Shown here one piece after another: positions 53,050-63,839 of a stretch of DNA of 64,000 nucleotides. Position 1 is the stretch's first letter, and each line of letters starts with the position of its first letter. The notes below the pieces were generated by a model. That model was not told the DNA's origin and searched no databases. It saw nothing but the letters and a program-made list of their open reading frames with translations. The DNA is from Billgrantia lactosivorans (GTDB lineage: Bacteria; Pseudomonadota; Gammaproteobacteria; Pseudomonadales; Halomonadaceae). The stretch lies in the NCBI RefSeq assembly GCF_003254665.1, contig NZ_QHGY01000001.1:868001-932000 (forward strand). Reading direction: 5' to 3'. The translations under genes and the position numbers were made by a program.

Positions 53050-54886
53050 GCGGCTCCTCCCGTGGCGCGGTATGGCGACGCCGCGTGATTCTCCATAGCA
53101 GTAACACTACCAGCAGTGCAAGCAGCAGCCCGCCCAGCAGCAGCCAGCGCCGATCCACGTCCCGCAAGGCCTCCTCGAGCGGTCCGGCCAGCAGGGGGCG
53201 CCACTCCCTCCAGCGCTCCTGGGCGATGCGCGGCAGGGCCTGCATGTGCCTGACGGCACGCTCCACCGGCTCCGGCAGCGCCGATGCCGAGCCGCTGCGC
53301 TGGCGCACCGGCGACAGCTCCTCGTGGAAGCGCGCCACCTCCAGCGCCGGGCTGGCATCGACCTGGTCGATCGCCGTGGACTGCGTCGGGAACAGCATCA
53401 GGCGCGGCAGGTAGAGCTCGCGGGTCTCGCCCTCGAGGGTGACCTCCCCGCGCAAGATCAGCGGTACGCTGAGCGCCATGTCGAGCTCCGGCAGGGCCAT
53501 GCTCCAGCGCCGTTCGGCCTCGGGCTCCGCCTCCAGGCGTGCCCCCTGAAGCTGGCCGAACAGGCGCGTGTTGCCGCGATCGAGCTGGGGGTGCTCGGCC
53601 GTCAGCAGGACCCGCTGGCCGGCTTCGTCATGCTGTGCGGCAATCGCCGGCAGTACGTTGATGGGCTGGACGCGCTGGCGGCGAAAGCCCTGGCCTTCGG
53701 CACGCACGACGAACTCGGCGGTCCCGCCCAGGGCCGGCGCCGGCAAGCGGCCGACGAAGCGCGCCTCCTGCTGGCTGAGGGCCACGGCCGACTGCACCGC
53801 CCCCGAGGCGTCGTGCAGCTCCGCCGTCAGGCGCAGGTGCGCGGGCAGCTCGTCGATCCCCACCGCCTCCCCGTCGCGAGCCAGCCAGGCCTCCACCGGA
53901 ACGTCGAACCCCAGGTAGAGCGTGCTCGGCACGCCGGCCGTCTGCAGGCTGAGCGGCGCTTCGACGGTGATGCGGCTGTCCTGTCCCGGCGCCCCCTCGA
54001 GGCGCCACTGCCCCGGCTGGGGGTCGGGCACCTGAACGAGGTCGTAACGCGACTCGCTGCGCCACTCGGCCCCCTCGGGAGGCGAGTCGGCGGAGTAGCG
54101 ACGGCCGTCCGGCCCCACCAGCTCCGGAGATTCCTCGCCGCGGAACAGCAGTGCGGTAAAGCCGCGCAGGCCCGGCTCGATGAGAAAACGCTGGTCGGTG
54201 ATCGGCACCCGGTCGCTGGGAAAGATGCGGTCGACGATGGAGAGGAAGGCCCCGAGCAGGGCATCCGGGGCGGCGACCGGTGCCGAAAGCCCGCCGGTCA
54301 TCTGCGCGAGGCGCTCCACCAGGTCGAGGTCGGCCTCGTCGGAGAAGGCGATCGCATGCACCACGATGCCGTCCTCGGCCAGCCTCGGGCCCAGCTCGTC
54401 GAGCAGCGCCTCCCGCGAGGCCCGGTCGATGGCCGGCTTGTTGCCACGCCAGTCGGGCAGGTCGATCCTGCCGTCAGTGAGCAGCACCAGGTGGCGCGGG
54501 CCCGTGATTTCCTCGGCGGAGGCCGCCTGGTTGAGGGCGGACTCGATGTCTGTGTACTGCTGGTAGTCGACCAGCAGGCGGCTCAGCGCCCTGGCGCGAT
54601 CGCGCCATTCGAGATTGGCCGGCCCTGGCGGCAGCGGGTTGGCCACCCGCTCGCCGAAGGTCCAGATCCCGGCCCTTGCTCCGCTGGGCACCAGGGCCAC
54701 CAGCAGCTCCAGCGCCTCGGTGGCCAACTGGTCGGGATCGTTGTGGCGCATGCTGCCCGAGACATCGACGATGACCCGGACTTCCGGGTGCGCTTCGAGC
54801 GGTGCGGCAGACAGACAGCTCGACACGACCAGGCAGCCGACCAAACCGACCAGCCTGTGCCATACCTTGTTCCACTCCCTCCCCAT
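53042..54886 (-). CDS. Von Willebrand factor A domain membrane protein (TIGR03503-like)
   Basis: A 614-aa protein: signal peptide (VGLVGCLVVSSCLSAAPLEA), a VWA domain at about residues 35-240 with MIDAS residues DVSGSMR, the Thr in YTDIES and LLTDGRID, then periplasmic beta-type domains, and a C-terminal helix WLLLGGLLLALLVVLLLW with a short basic tail (RITRRRH). It is a periplasm-facing, inner-membrane anchored binding protein. It resembles the uncharacterised TIGR03503 family. AGGGAG stands 5-6 bases before the ATG at 54886, and its gene follows the membrane-protein gene after 9 bp. Confidence 0.82.
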   Translation of the reverse strand: MGREWNKVWHRLVGLVGCLVVSSCLSAAPLEAHPEVRVIVDVSGSMRHNDPDQLATEALELLVALVPSGARAGIWTFGERVANPLPPGPANLEWRDRARALSRLLVDYQQYTDIESALNQAASAEEITGPRHLVLLTDGRIDLPDWRGNKPAIDRASREALLDELGPRLAEDGIVVHAIAFSDEADLDLVERLAQMTGGLSAPVAAPDALLGAFLSIVDRIFPSDRVPITDQRFLIEPGLRGFTALLFRGEESPELVGPDGRRYSADSPPEGAEWRSESRYDLVQVPDPQPGQWRLEGAPGQDSRITVEAPLSLQTAGVPSTLYLGFDVPVEAWLARDGEAVGIDELPAHLRLTAELHDASGAVQSAVALSQQEARFVGRLPAPALGGTAEFVVRAEGQGFRRQRVQPINVLPAIAAQHDEAGQRVLLTAEHPQLDRGNTRLFGQLQGARLEAEPEAERRWSMALPELDMALSVPLILRGEVTLEGETRELYLPRLMLFPTQSTAIDQVDASPALEVARFHEELSPVRQRSGSASALPEPVERAVRHMQALPRIAQERWREWRPLLAGPLEEALRDVDRRWLLLGGLLLALLVVLLLWRITRRRHTAPREEPHV

Positions 54887-54895
54887 CGGGGCTCC

Positions 54896-55375
54896 CTAGC
54901 CGATTTTCGGCTCCCGGCGCTTCCGCGGCCGATGCGGTTGCTCGCCACGTCGGTCGTCGCGCCTGCTGTTATTGTGCTGCTGGGTATCGTCCTGCCCACT
55001 CTTCTCCCGCGCCTCTTCGCCGGGCGTGGCGGCGGTGCGGAACCACCATGCCTGGAGGATGCCGACGGCAATGCCCAGCAGCGCCCCGGCGGCCACCAAC
55101 AGGCCGGAGGTCATCAGCACCGGGCCATTGCGCTCGAGGAAGGCAACGGCCGCCACCACCACCGCCGGCGCCAGGCCGGTGTGGAACTCCCCTTCCTCCA
55201 CCAGCGGCAAACGGAACCGGGTCGGCACCAGCAGGATGCCCGCCACCATCCAGGTGATCGGCAGGCGCAGCAGGCGTGGCAGGAAGGCCAACCCCAGGTA
55301 GCCGGTCACCAGCACCACCAGCGACAAACCCAGATAGGTCAGCCATAGTAGGGACATCGAATCGGATGTCAGCAT
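54896..55375 (-). CDS. Hypothetical membrane protein, 159 aa
   Basis: About four helices (SLLWLTYLGLSLVVLVTGYLG, ITWMVAGILLVPTRF, PAVVVAAVAFLERN, TSGLLVAAGALLGIAVGILQAW), then a charged tail (EEAREKSGQDDTQQHNNSR and beyond) in the cytoplasm. I do not recognise the family. It leads the unit with the VWA protein and the YafJ-type enzyme, so it may form a complex with the VWA protein. The start at 55375 has TGAGG 6 bases upstream; 55357 is also possible. Confidence 0.75.
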   Translation of the reverse strand: MLTSDSMSLLWLTYLGLSLVVLVTGYLGLAFLPRLLRLPITWMVAGILLVPTRFRLPLVEEGEFHTGLAPAVVVAAVAFLERNGPVLMTSGLLVAAGALLGIAVGILQAWWFRTAATPGEEAREKSGQDDTQQHNNSRRDDRRGEQPHRPRKRREPKIG

Positions 55376-55459
55376 CGATACCTCATTCTCGCGTCGCGAC
55401 CGCCCCTCGGCGGATCGTACAGGATGGAAAGTCACCTTGAGTATGGTACACGCGCCCCA

Positions 55460-57550
55460 ATGAAAGCACAGCCGCCACATCGTCCGTTTCCCGCTGCGCC
55501 TCCCCCCGAGCCCCTCCCTTCGCCTGTCGAACGATTTCGACGCACCGAGGATCCCGAGTGGCACTGGCTGGAAGAGCGCGACGATGATCGCGTTCAGGCC
55601 TTCCTCGAGGCCGCCAACGAGGAATCACAGGCCTGGATGGCGCCCCTCGGGAGCCTGATCGAGCGGCTCTACCACGGCCATCTCGCGCGCCGCGAACTGG
55701 CAGTTCACGGCCTGCGCACCGCTCTCGACCACTATACCTACTGGAGCGAGACGGCGGCCGATGCCGATTACCCGGTGTGGTGGCGTCACCCCAACGGCCA
55801 ACCAACGCAAGCGAGCGTCTTTCTCGACCTGCAGGCTCGCGCCACGCCGGACCACTACCTGGAGCTGGGCGACATGGCGCTGTCGCCGGACGAACGCTGG
55901 CTGGCCTGGACCGAGGACACCAGCGGCGACGAGCGTTTCTCGCTCTATCTCAAGGCGCTGCCCGAGGGTGAGCCACGCCTGTTGCTGGAGGAGATCGGCC
56001 CCGAACTGGTGTGGGCGGAGGACAACGTCACCCTGCTCTTCACCCGCTACGACGCCACCCAGCGCCCCGACAGCATCTGGCGCCTGCCGCTCGGCGAAGG
56101 CGAGCCCGGCGAACCGGTACTGATATTGCGCGAGGACGACCCCGAGTTCTGGCTCGGGCTGGGCAAGACCCGCTCCCGCCAGTGGCTGGTGCTGGAGAGC
56201 GCCTCCAAGGACACCAGCGAGTGCTATCTGCTGCCGGCCCTGGCGCCTCAGCAGCCGCCGCGCTGCTTCCGGCCGCGACAGAAAGGCGTCGAGTACGGGC
56301 TTGAGCATCGCCCGGGCTACTTCTACGTGGTGCACAACCGCAACGCACCGCACTTTCGTCTGGACGTGACCGGCGAGCACGACTTCACGGCCGAGTGGCA
56401 GCCGCTGATCGGCCACCGCGACGACACCACGCTCGAGTATGTCGAAGCCTTCGACTGGGGCCTGGCGATCACCGAGCGCGACCATCACGAGGCCCAGGTC
56501 CGCATTCGGGTCGTCGAGCTCGACGCCGACCATGCCGCGCGGCGCGACGAACGCCTGCCGCTGCCGGAATCCCCCTGCAGCGTGATGTTCGGCGACGTGC
56601 CTCACTTCGACAGCCGCCGGCTGCGTCTGCGCGAAGAGTCCTTCGTCATGCCGGCACGCTGGCTCGAGTACGACCTCGACAGCGGAGAGCGGCAGTTGCT
56701 GAAGTCACAGCCGGTCCACGGCAGCCTGCAGCCGGCCGATCTCTGCTGCGAACGCATCTGGGCCCGCGCCCACGATGGCGAGCGAATCCCGGTGTCGGTG
56801 GTGATGCGCGCCGACCTGGCCGGCCACCCCTTGCCCACCCTGCTCTACGGCTACGGCGCCTATGGCGAGGTCCTCGATCCCTGGTTCTCGGTCGCCAGGC
56901 TCGAACTGCTCGCCCGCGGCGTCGCCTTTGCCGTCGCCCACGTGCGCGGCGGCGGCGACCGCGGCGAGCCCTGGTACCTGGCCGGCAAGCTGGAGCACAA
57001 GGAGAACAGCTTTCGGGACTTTCTTGCCGCGCGCAACGCGCTGGTCGAGAAGGGATTCAGCGACGGCGAGCGCATCGCCGCCTACGGCGCCAGCGCCGGG
57101 GGGCTGCTGGTCGGCGCCAGCCTCAACCTGGCGCCCGAGGCCTTCTGCGCCGCCGTGCTCGACGTGCCCTTCGTCGACGTGCTGCGCACCATGGAGAATC
57201 CCGACCTGCCGCTGACCACCGCCGAGTATACCGAGTGGGGCAACCCCCACGAGCCCGACGCGCGCAAGCGCATCCGCGCCTACTCGCCGCTGGACAACCT
57301 CTCCCCCCAACCCTACCCCGCCCTGTTTCTCCAGGGCAGCTGGCACGACTCCCGCGTTCCCTACTGGGAGCCCGCCAAGCTCTATGCGCGGCTGACCGAG
57401 ATGGGCACCGCCCGCGGCCCGATCTTGCTGCGCACCGACATGACCGCGGGGCATGGCGGCGCCTCGGGTCGCTTCAAGGCGTGGCATGACAACGCGCGCC
57501 AGGACGCCTTCGTGCTCTGGGCGCTGGGGCTCGCCGACAAGGAGCCCTGA
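55460..57550 (+). CDS. ptrB: Oligopeptidase B (S9A family)
   Basis: A 696-aa serine peptidase with an N-terminal beta-propeller (about 60-420) that admits only short peptides, and a C-terminal hydrolase. The triad is Ser545 (GASAGG), Asp630 (SWHDSRVPYWE) and His665 (AGHGGASGR). The GGGDRGEPWY and NSFRDFLAARN regions are typical of PtrB, which cuts after basic residues. Cytoplasmic, since no signal peptide is seen. I chose the start MKAQPPHRP at 55460 over an upstream in-frame codon at 55424. Confidence 0.92.
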   Translation: MKAQPPHRPFPAAPPPEPLPSPVERFRRTEDPEWHWLEERDDDRVQAFLEAANEESQAWMAPLGSLIERLYHGHLARRELAVHGLRTALDHYTYWSETAADADYPVWWRHPNGQPTQASVFLDLQARATPDHYLELGDMALSPDERWLAWTEDTSGDERFSLYLKALPEGEPRLLLEEIGPELVWAEDNVTLLFTRYDATQRPDSIWRLPLGEGEPGEPVLILREDDPEFWLGLGKTRSRQWLVLESASKDTSECYLLPALAPQQPPRCFRPRQKGVEYGLEHRPGYFYVVHNRNAPHFRLDVTGEHDFTAEWQPLIGHRDDTTLEYVEAFDWGLAITERDHHEAQVRIRVVELDADHAARRDERLPLPESPCSVMFGDVPHFDSRRLRLREESFVMPARWLEYDLDSGERQLLKSQPVHGSLQPADLCCERIWARAHDGERIPVSVVMRADLAGHPLPTLLYGYGAYGEVLDPWFSVARLELLARGVAFAVAHVRGGGDRGEPWYLAGKLEHKENSFRDFLAARNALVEKGFSDGERIAAYGASAGGLLVGASLNLAPEAFCAAVLDVPFVDVLRTMENPDLPLTTAEYTEWGNPHEPDARKRIRAYSPLDNLSPQPYPALFLQGSWHDSRVPYWEPAKLYARLTEMGTARGPILLRTDMTAGHGGASGRFKAWHDNARQDAFVLWALGLADKEP

Positions 57551-57556
57551 CCGAAC

Positions 57557-57589
57557 GCAGAAGACCCGGCACGTGGCCGGGTCTTCTGC
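57557..57589. terminator. Hairpin terminator between ptrB and the Gly-rich gene
   Basis: A perfect 14-bp stem GCAGAAGACCCGGC/GCCGGGTCTTCTGC with a 5-nt loop, 6 bp past the ptrB stop and 14 bp from the convergent stop. There is no long T-run, but a stem of this size between convergent genes is probably a bidirectional terminator. Confidence 0.7.
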
Positions 57590-57603
57590 CTTGGGATGAG
57601 CGG

Positions 57604-58434
<831 letters not shown>

Positions 58435-58658
58435 GTTCCCCTCCCATCAGCTTGCCCAGGCAAGCCAGGGCATTCGCATCGCCTTGCTGAATGCAACATA
58501 AAATTACATAGAGCAACACTCAGCATCATGGGGAATGGGAAAAATGGCCATCAGCATCTTGCGTGAAAATGCCGTAGCAGAGGGCTGATACCAAAACGAA
58601 AGGGCGTGTCTCAGGCGAAGGCTCGGGAGGTACCAGGTTGGCTCAGCCCCGGGAGGGA

Positions 58659-59108
58659 TCAACCATCAATCGGCAGTATGGCGATGATATGGTCTTCCAG
58701 TTCCTCCTCGGGCACCTCCCGCTGGGAGATGGCGAAGCTGCGCACGCTGATCCCCTTGCGATGCACCCGCTCGGGGTCGCCGCAAATCAGGGGATGCCAA
58801 CCGGCGAGCCGGCGCCCTTCCGCAATGCGGCGGTAGGCGCAGGACTTCGGCAGCCAGCGGAACTCGTCGACGCGCTGTGGCGTGAGCCGGGCACAGTCTG
58901 GTACCCGAGCCTGACGATTGGGGTAGTCGCTGCAGCGACAACGGTGAATGTCGAGCAGCTCGCAGGCCACGCCGAGCACGGCGAGGTCGCCGCTCTCCTC
59001 GTCCTGGAACTTGAGCAGGCAGCACTGGCCGCAGCCGTCGCACAGCGCCTCCCACTCCTCGTCGGTGAGCTCCTCGAGGTCGAAGCGCTCCCAGAAACGC
59101 TCACGCAT
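58659..59108 (-). CDS. ycgN: YcgN family cysteine-cluster protein (UPF0260)
   Basis: A 149-aa protein with the conserved Cys clusters CDGCGQCC, CELLDIHRCRCSDYPNR and PDCARL, expected to bind zinc or an iron-sulfur cluster. The tail WHPLICGDPERVHRKGIS is a family signature. The function is unknown. It follows ycgL by 2 bp. Confidence 0.9.
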   Translation of the reverse strand: MRERFWERFDLEELTDEEWEALCDGCGQCCLLKFQDEESGDLAVLGVACELLDIHRCRCSDYPNRQARVPDCARLTPQRVDEFRWLPKSCAYRRIAEGRRLAGWHPLICGDPERVHRKGISVRSFAISQREVPEEELEDHIIAILPIDG

Positions 59109-59110
59109 GG

Positions 59111-59422
59111 TCAATAACGCGCCTGGGTCGGCGTGCGGTAGAGGTCCAGCAGGTACTCCTCCTTGGCCGGCGGCATCTGCAGGTAGAACCCCTTGTCGCG
59201 TATCGCGGCCATGACGTCGCTGGCCCTGGCGCGAGCCAGCGGCTTGTCGGGCGTCAGGATCAGGGTCATGGCCGCGACCGGCTTGCCGAAGCGTTCGAGC
59301 AGCGCCTCGGGCACCTCGGCCAGGCCCTGGCGCTTGTCCACGTAGAGGTACATCTCTTCCTTGCGCGAGCTCTTGTAGATCTCGCACAGCAGTTTGTCGC
59401 CCTGCATGCGCTCATCGTTCAT
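59111..59422 (-). CDS. ycgL: YcgL domain protein
   Basis: A 103-aa protein with the family core CEIYKSSRKEEMYLYVDKR and RIRDKG-like GFYLQMPP. Function unknown, but strictly found beside rnd and ycgN in gammaproteobacteria. The start overlaps the rnd stop by 4 bp (ATGA). Confidence 0.88.
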   Translation of the reverse strand: MNDERMQGDKLLCEIYKSSRKEEMYLYVDKRQGLAEVPEALLERFGKPVAAMTLILTPDKPLARARASDVMAAIRDKGFYLQMPPAKEEYLLDLYRTPTQARY

Positions 59423-60549
59423 TCGGCTTTCACCTCTTCCAGGGCCTGTGCCAGGGGAGCCGCCAGGCGTTCGCCACGCCAGCCCTCGGGCAGCGGCAGC
59501 GGCTGACCAGCCAGGTCGGCAGCGATCAGCGCCTCGAGATCACGCCGGCGCATCAGCACCTCCGGCGCTACGCCCAGAGCCTCGGCGCGTTCGTTCACGA
59601 CCCGCTTGAGGGCCTTCATGCGTCGCTTGTAGTCTGCCCCCAGCGGTGACGGCTGGCTGGGCGGCAGCGTCGCCACCTCGGCCTGACGCGCCTGCTTGAC
59701 CAGCGTCAGCAGGGTGTCCCCGTCACGCTTGATCTGGCTCGGCTTGATGTCGTCGACCTCGGCAAGCTGATGGCGATTCTCGGGCATGCGCTCGGCGATG
59801 CCGTAGAGCACCCGGTCGTTGAACAGCCAGCCCCGCGGCAGGTTGCGTCGCCGCGCCTCGCCCTCGCGCCAGGTGGTCAGCAGCCGGTAGGCCTCGACCT
59901 GGCGCGGCGAGAGCCGCCACAGCTGGCGGTGGCGCCGGTACCACTGGCCGTCGGCCGCGTCGCTGCGCAGCGCCTGGGCCATCAGTTCACCACAATCGGC
60001 CTCCAGCCATTCGCGACGCCCCTGCCGCTCCAGCGCCTCCCGCTGCTGTTCCCAGACCTTGAGCAGGTAGACGACATCGAGCGCCGCGTAGTGCTGCTGG
60101 GCCTCGCTCAGCGGACGCTGGAGCCAGTCGGAGCGGGTCTCGTCCTTGGGCAGGGTCTCGCCGGTCCAGTGCTGCACCAGACGCTGGTAGCCCATGGCGG
60201 GATCCTCACCCAGCAGGGCCTGGGCCACCTGGGTGTCCACCAGCGGGGCCACCGTGACCCCGGCCCAGTGCGCCAGTACCTCCAGGTCCTCGCTGCTGGC
60301 GTGGAGCAGCTTAAGCGGCCCCTCGCCCAGCAGGCGACGAAAGGCGGCTGTGCAGTCGACCGCCAGCGGGTCGACCAGCCAGGCCGGCCCACCGGCGGAG
60401 AACTGGATCAGGGCCGGCACCGGGTGGAAGGTCTTCTCGCGGAAGAACTCGGTGTCCAGCGCGATCACCTCGGCCTGGGCCACCTCGGCGCAGGCGGCAT
60501 CCAACGCCTCGGGCGTGTCGATCCAGCGTATCTCGGGGGTCAGGGTCAT
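59419..60549 (-). CDS. rnd: Ribonuclease D
   Basis: A 376-aa DEDD-type 3'-5' exonuclease that matures tRNA and other stable RNA. The exonuclease motifs are IALDTEFFREKTF, the SSEDLEVLAHW region and HYAALDVVYLL (DEDDy Tyr). Two C-terminal HRDC domains follow. It is 31 bp after recR. Confidence 0.94.
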   Translation of the reverse strand: MTLTPEIRWIDTPEALDAACAEVAQAEVIALDTEFFREKTFHPVPALIQFSAGGPAWLVDPLAVDCTAAFRRLLGEGPLKLLHASSEDLEVLAHWAGVTVAPLVDTQVAQALLGEDPAMGYQRLVQHWTGETLPKDETRSDWLQRPLSEAQQHYAALDVVYLLKVWEQQREALERQGRREWLEADCGELMAQALRSDAADGQWYRRHRQLWRLSPRQVEAYRLLTTWREGEARRRNLPRGWLFNDRVLYGIAERMPENRHQLAEVDDIKPSQIKRDGDTLLTLVKQARQAEVATLPPSQPSPLGADYKRRMKALKRVVNERAEALGVAPEVLMRRRDLEALIAADLAGQPLPLPEGWRGERLAAPLAQALEEVKAE

Positions 60550-60580
60550 GCAGTCATCCAGCGCTGGGAACGGGGCGGCG

Positions 60581-61186
60581 TCAATCGCCGCGGAACGGCA
60601 GGCGGCCATTGAAGGCGCGGCTGAGGGTACCACCATCGACGTATTCGAGCTCGCCCCCCATGGGCACGCCGTAGGCCAGCCGCGAGAGGGTGACGCCATG
60701 CGGCATGAGCTGGGTGGCGATGTAGTGCGCCGTGGCTTCGCCCTCCACCGTGGGGTTGGTGGCCAGGATCACCTCGCTGACGCCGCCCTCGGCAATACGC
60801 GCCTCGAGCTGGCCGAGCCCGATGTCCTCGGGGCCGATGCCGTCCAGCGGCGACAGGTGGCCGTGGAGGACGAAATAGCGACCGCGAAAGCCCCCTGCCT
60901 CCTCGATGGCCAACTGGTCGGCCGGCGACTCTACCACGCACAGCAGGCTGTCGTCTCGCCGCGCGCTGGTGCACAGGGTGCAGACCTCCTCCTCGGTGAG
61001 GGTGCGGCAGCGCCGGCAATAACCTACCTGCTCGAGGGCCAGCTCGAGCGTGGCGGCCAGGCGGCGGCCACCGTCGCGGTCGCGTTCGAGCAGGTGCATC
61101 GCCATGCGCTGGGCGGTCTTGGGGCCGACGCCCGGCAGCACCCGCAGCGACTCCATCAGCCTCTCGACAAGGGGAGAAAAGCTCAT
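60581..61186 (-). CDS. recR: Recombination protein RecR
   Basis: A 201-aa component of the RecFOR pathway, which loads RecA at gaps. HhH motif [13 protein letters not shown], zinc finger [16 protein letters not shown], and Toprim with [14 protein letters not shown] and [13 protein letters not shown]. Standard length and neighbourhood (dnaX, ybaB). Confidence 0.96.
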   Translation of the reverse strand: MSFSPLVERLMESLRVLPGVGPKTAQRMAMHLLERDRDGGRRLAATLELALEQVGYCRRCRTLTEEEVCTLCTSARRDDSLLCVVESPADQLAIEEAGGFRGRYFVLHGHLSPLDGIGPEDIGLGQLEARIAEGGVSEVILATNPTVEGEATAHYIATQLMPHGVTLSRLAYGVPMGGELEYVDGGTLSRAFNGRLPFRGD

Positions 61187-61245
61187 TCGATACCTCTAGG
61201 GAGTGTGTCCGCGCCGCGTGCCGGGAACCAGCGCCCGGCGGCGCC

Positions 61246-61572
61246 TCAGAAGGGCATCTTGAAACCGGGCGGCAGGTTCAGCCCCGCCGTGGCTTCCTCC
61301 ATCTTGGCGCGCGAGGTGGTCTCGACCTTGCGCACGGCATCGTTGACAGCGGCGGCCAGCAGGTCCTCGAGCAGCTCCTTGTCCTCCTCCATGACGCTGG
61401 GGTCGATATCGACCTTGCTCACGTCGTGGCGCCCGTTCATGGTCACCTTGATCATGCCGGCGCCAGCCTCGCCGGTCACCTCGGCCTTGGCGATCTCCTC
61501 CTGGATACGCTGCATCTTCTCCTGCATCTCCTGGGCCTGCTTCATCAGGTTGCCCATTCCACCTTTCATCAT
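61246..61572 (-). CDS. ybaB: Nucleoid-associated protein YbaB/EbfC
   Basis: A 108-aa DNA-binding dimer: helical N-terminus ([20 protein letters not shown]), then a sheet with [16 protein letters not shown] and the C-terminus [12 protein letters not shown]. It lies between dnaX and recR, as usual. Confidence 0.94.
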   Translation of the reverse strand: MMKGGMGNLMKQAQEMQEKMQRIQEEIAKAEVTGEAGAGMIKVTMNGRHDVSKVDIDPSVMEEDKELLEDLLAAAVNDAVRKVETTSRAKMEEATAGLNLPPGFKMPF

Positions 61573-61610
61573 GGTCGTTCCTCTCGCTTGGCAAAGTGAA
61601 ACTGCGGGTG

Positions 61611-63605
61611 TCAGGCCCTTGGCGCCGATTCCGCCGGCTTGACGGTCGATTCGATCAGGCGCGCACCGAAGCTTTCCTCGAGCTGCCTGACGTGCGGGTC
61701 GCGCCGGAGGGCCGCCACGGCCTCGGCGTGGCGCTCGGCGGCGATCCGGTCGGCGCGCTGGCGGGGGGTTTCCACTTGCGCCGGCAGCGGCCCCGGCTCG
61801 ATGACGAGCTGGCGAGAAACGCCGATGCCCGCCAGCGCCTCCTGCACCCGGCGAACGTGAATCTCGGCATTCATCGCTTCCTGCGACGGGTCCAGGCGCA
61901 GCATCAGCCGGCGACCGTCATCGGCTTCGACCACACAGTGGGCGGCGAGGTTGCGTGTCAGCCCTCCCAGGCCCAGCGAGTCGAAGCCTTTCAGCCAGCG
62001 ATCATGGTCGAATCGCTCCCCCTCAGCGGCCGCGGCCGGCGGCGGCCTGGGCGCTTCGGCGACCCCCTGGGCGGGCACGCCGTCGGGCTCGGGTGCCTCG
62101 AGCACGGCGACTTCGTCCTCTTCCGCCTGGGGCGCCATCTGCGGCGTGGCGTCGCGAGGGGGCGCCGACGCCGGCCTGACGGCGGCCATCGGCGTGCCCT
62201 CCTCCGGCTCCGGCGCGGGCTGGGTCGACGCCTGGGCGGGTGCCGCCGGCATTGGCGTGGCAGCCTCGTCGGCCGGCACCTCCCAGGGCGGCGGCGGTTC
62301 GGGCGCGCGTTCGACCTCGGCGTCGGGTGCCGGCGAGCTCGACGCCGACGCCGGCGGCGGCTGGCTCTCGGCCGCCGTGGGCCTAGACCCGCCGTCGCCC
62401 TCGGCCGCGGGCGGCGACTCGTCGTCGCCACCTGCCGGGGCGGCGGGGGCATCGTCCCCCGTACCGCGCAGCGGCAGCGGGGTCTTCGCCGGCTGGGGCA
62501 CGCCCTGGGGGCGGAAGGCCAGCATGCGCAGCAGGGTCATCTCCAGCGCCGTGCGCAGGTCGGGGGCGTGGGTCATGTCACCGCGCCCCTGGATACCGAT
62601 CTGATAGTAGAGCTGCACGTCCTCGGCGGTGAAGCGCGAAGCCAGGGCCAGCACCGTCTCGCGGTCGCCGTGCGCGTTGTCGACCGCCTCCGGCACCATC
62701 TGCGCCACGGCCAGGCGGTGCAGCACGGCGGTCATGTCGTCGAGCACCGCGGCGAAGTCCGGCCCCTGTTCGGCCAGCCGGCCGATCTCGGCCAGCAGCC
62801 GCGGCGCATCGACGTCGGCCAGCGCCTCGACCAGCGCCAGCACGTGGCGATGGTCGAGGGTGCCGAGCATGGCGGCGACATCGGTATGGCGCACCTGGCC
62901 CTGGCCGAAGGCGATGGCCTGGTCGGTCAGGCTCATGGCGTCGCGCATGGAGCCGTCGGCGGCGCGACCCAGCAGCCACAGGGCGCTCTCCTCGAAGCCG
63001 ATGCCCTCGGCCTCGAGCACCTTGGCCAGATGGGTGACGATGCGCTCCGGCGGCATGTTCTTGAGGGTGAACTGCAGGCAGCGCGAGAGCACCGTGGCCG
63101 GCAGCTTCTGCGGGTCGGTGGTGGCGAGCAGGAACTTGACGTGGGGCGGTGGCTCTTCCAGCGTCTTGAGCAGCGCGTTGAAGCTGCTGGTGGAGAGCAT
63201 GTGCACCTCGTCGATGAGGTACACCTTGTAGCGGCCCTGGGTGGGCGCGTACTGCACGTTGTCGAGCAGTTCGCGGGTATCCTCGACCTTGGTGCGCGAG
63301 GCGGCGTCGACCTCGATCAGGTCGACGAAGCGCCCCTCGTCGATGGCGCGGCAGCTGTCGCACTGGCCGCAGGGCGTGGAGGTGACGCCGTCGTCATCGT
63401 ACCCCTTGGCCGTGCAGTTGAGACACTTGGCAAGTATTCTTGCCAGAGTGGTCTTGCCGACACCGCGGGTGCCGGTGAACAGGTAGGCGTGGTGCAGGCG
63501 CCCCTGGTCGAGCGCATTGACCAGCGCACGCTGGACGTGCTCCTGGCCGACCAGTTCGTGGAACGTACGCGGCCGCCACTTGCGGGCCAGAACCTGATAG
63601 CTCAT
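61611..63605 (-). CDS. dnaX: DNA polymerase III subunit gamma/tau
   Basis: A 664-aa clamp-loader ATPase: Walker [13 protein letters not shown], zinc-binding Cys set (CLNC...CGQCDSC), DEVH box LIDEVHMLS and sensor 1 LLATTDP. A long Pro/Ala/Glu linker (about residues 375-545) joins to the C-terminal tau domain that contacts DnaE and DnaB. I see no A-rich slippery sequence, so the gamma form probably is not made by E. coli-type frameshifting. First gene of the run to ycgN. Confidence 0.95.
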   Translation of the reverse strand: MSYQVLARKWRPRTFHELVGQEHVQRALVNALDQGRLHHAYLFTGTRGVGKTTLARILAKCLNCTAKGYDDDGVTSTPCGQCDSCRAIDEGRFVDLIEVDAASRTKVEDTRELLDNVQYAPTQGRYKVYLIDEVHMLSTSSFNALLKTLEEPPPHVKFLLATTDPQKLPATVLSRCLQFTLKNMPPERIVTHLAKVLEAEGIGFEESALWLLGRAADGSMRDAMSLTDQAIAFGQGQVRHTDVAAMLGTLDHRHVLALVEALADVDAPRLLAEIGRLAEQGPDFAAVLDDMTAVLHRLAVAQMVPEAVDNAHGDRETVLALASRFTAEDVQLYYQIGIQGRGDMTHAPDLRTALEMTLLRMLAFRPQGVPQPAKTPLPLRGTGDDAPAAPAGGDDESPPAAEGDGGSRPTAAESQPPPASASSSPAPDAEVERAPEPPPPWEVPADEAATPMPAAPAQASTQPAPEPEEGTPMAAVRPASAPPRDATPQMAPQAEEDEVAVLEAPEPDGVPAQGVAEAPRPPPAAAAEGERFDHDRWLKGFDSLGLGGLTRNLAAHCVVEADDGRRLMLRLDPSQEAMNAEIHVRRVQEALAGIGVSRQLVIEPGPLPAQVETPRQRADRIAAERHAEAVAALRRDPHVRQLEESFGARLIESTVKPAESAPRA

Positions 63606-63710
63606 TGCAGCACGTATTCCTTGCATCGGGGCTGGCACGCAGCCGGTCGGAGCAGGGCCTGCTTCGCCCCGGCGAGAAGTCCGGATGACGAGCCGAACGC
63701 GAAAAACCCC

Positions 63711-63738
63711 ATTCTACCGGCTGACGCCGAAGGCGCAA
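63711..63738 (-). promoter_or_regulatory. Predicted promoter of the dnaX operon
   Basis: Minus strand TTGCGC (63738-63733), a 16-bp spacer and TAGAAT (63716-63711), about 105 bp before the dnaX start. The remainder of the 234-bp gap holds the divergent promoter. Confidence 0.55.
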
Positions 63739-63802
63739 AGTTCGCCCGCTGGACGGCGCCGCGACCCGCCCCTCCCGGTCAGGGCCGCAGCGGCGGCTGT
63801 GC

Positions 63803-63826
63803 TAGCATTCGTTGAGTATTTTCAAC
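63803..63826 (+). promoter_or_regulatory. -10 and dyad in front of the oxidoreductase gene
   Basis: TAGCAT (63803-63808) serves as the -10, directly followed by a dyad GTTGA-GTATTT-TCAAC (63811-63826) at the expected start point. GGGAG (63830-63834) is the ribosome site. The dyad may be an operator. Confidence 0.45.
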
Positions 63827-63839
63827 TGCGGGAGTCACC

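Noticed and set aside
61611-63605. Programmed frameshift in dnaX to make gamma
   Set aside because: No A-rich slippery heptamer is visible in the linker region; only the full tau-type product is supported.
63606-63839. 4.5S RNA (ffs) gene near dnaX
   Set aside because: The conserved GGTCAGGTCCGGAAGGAAGC-type core is absent; the gap holds only two promoters.
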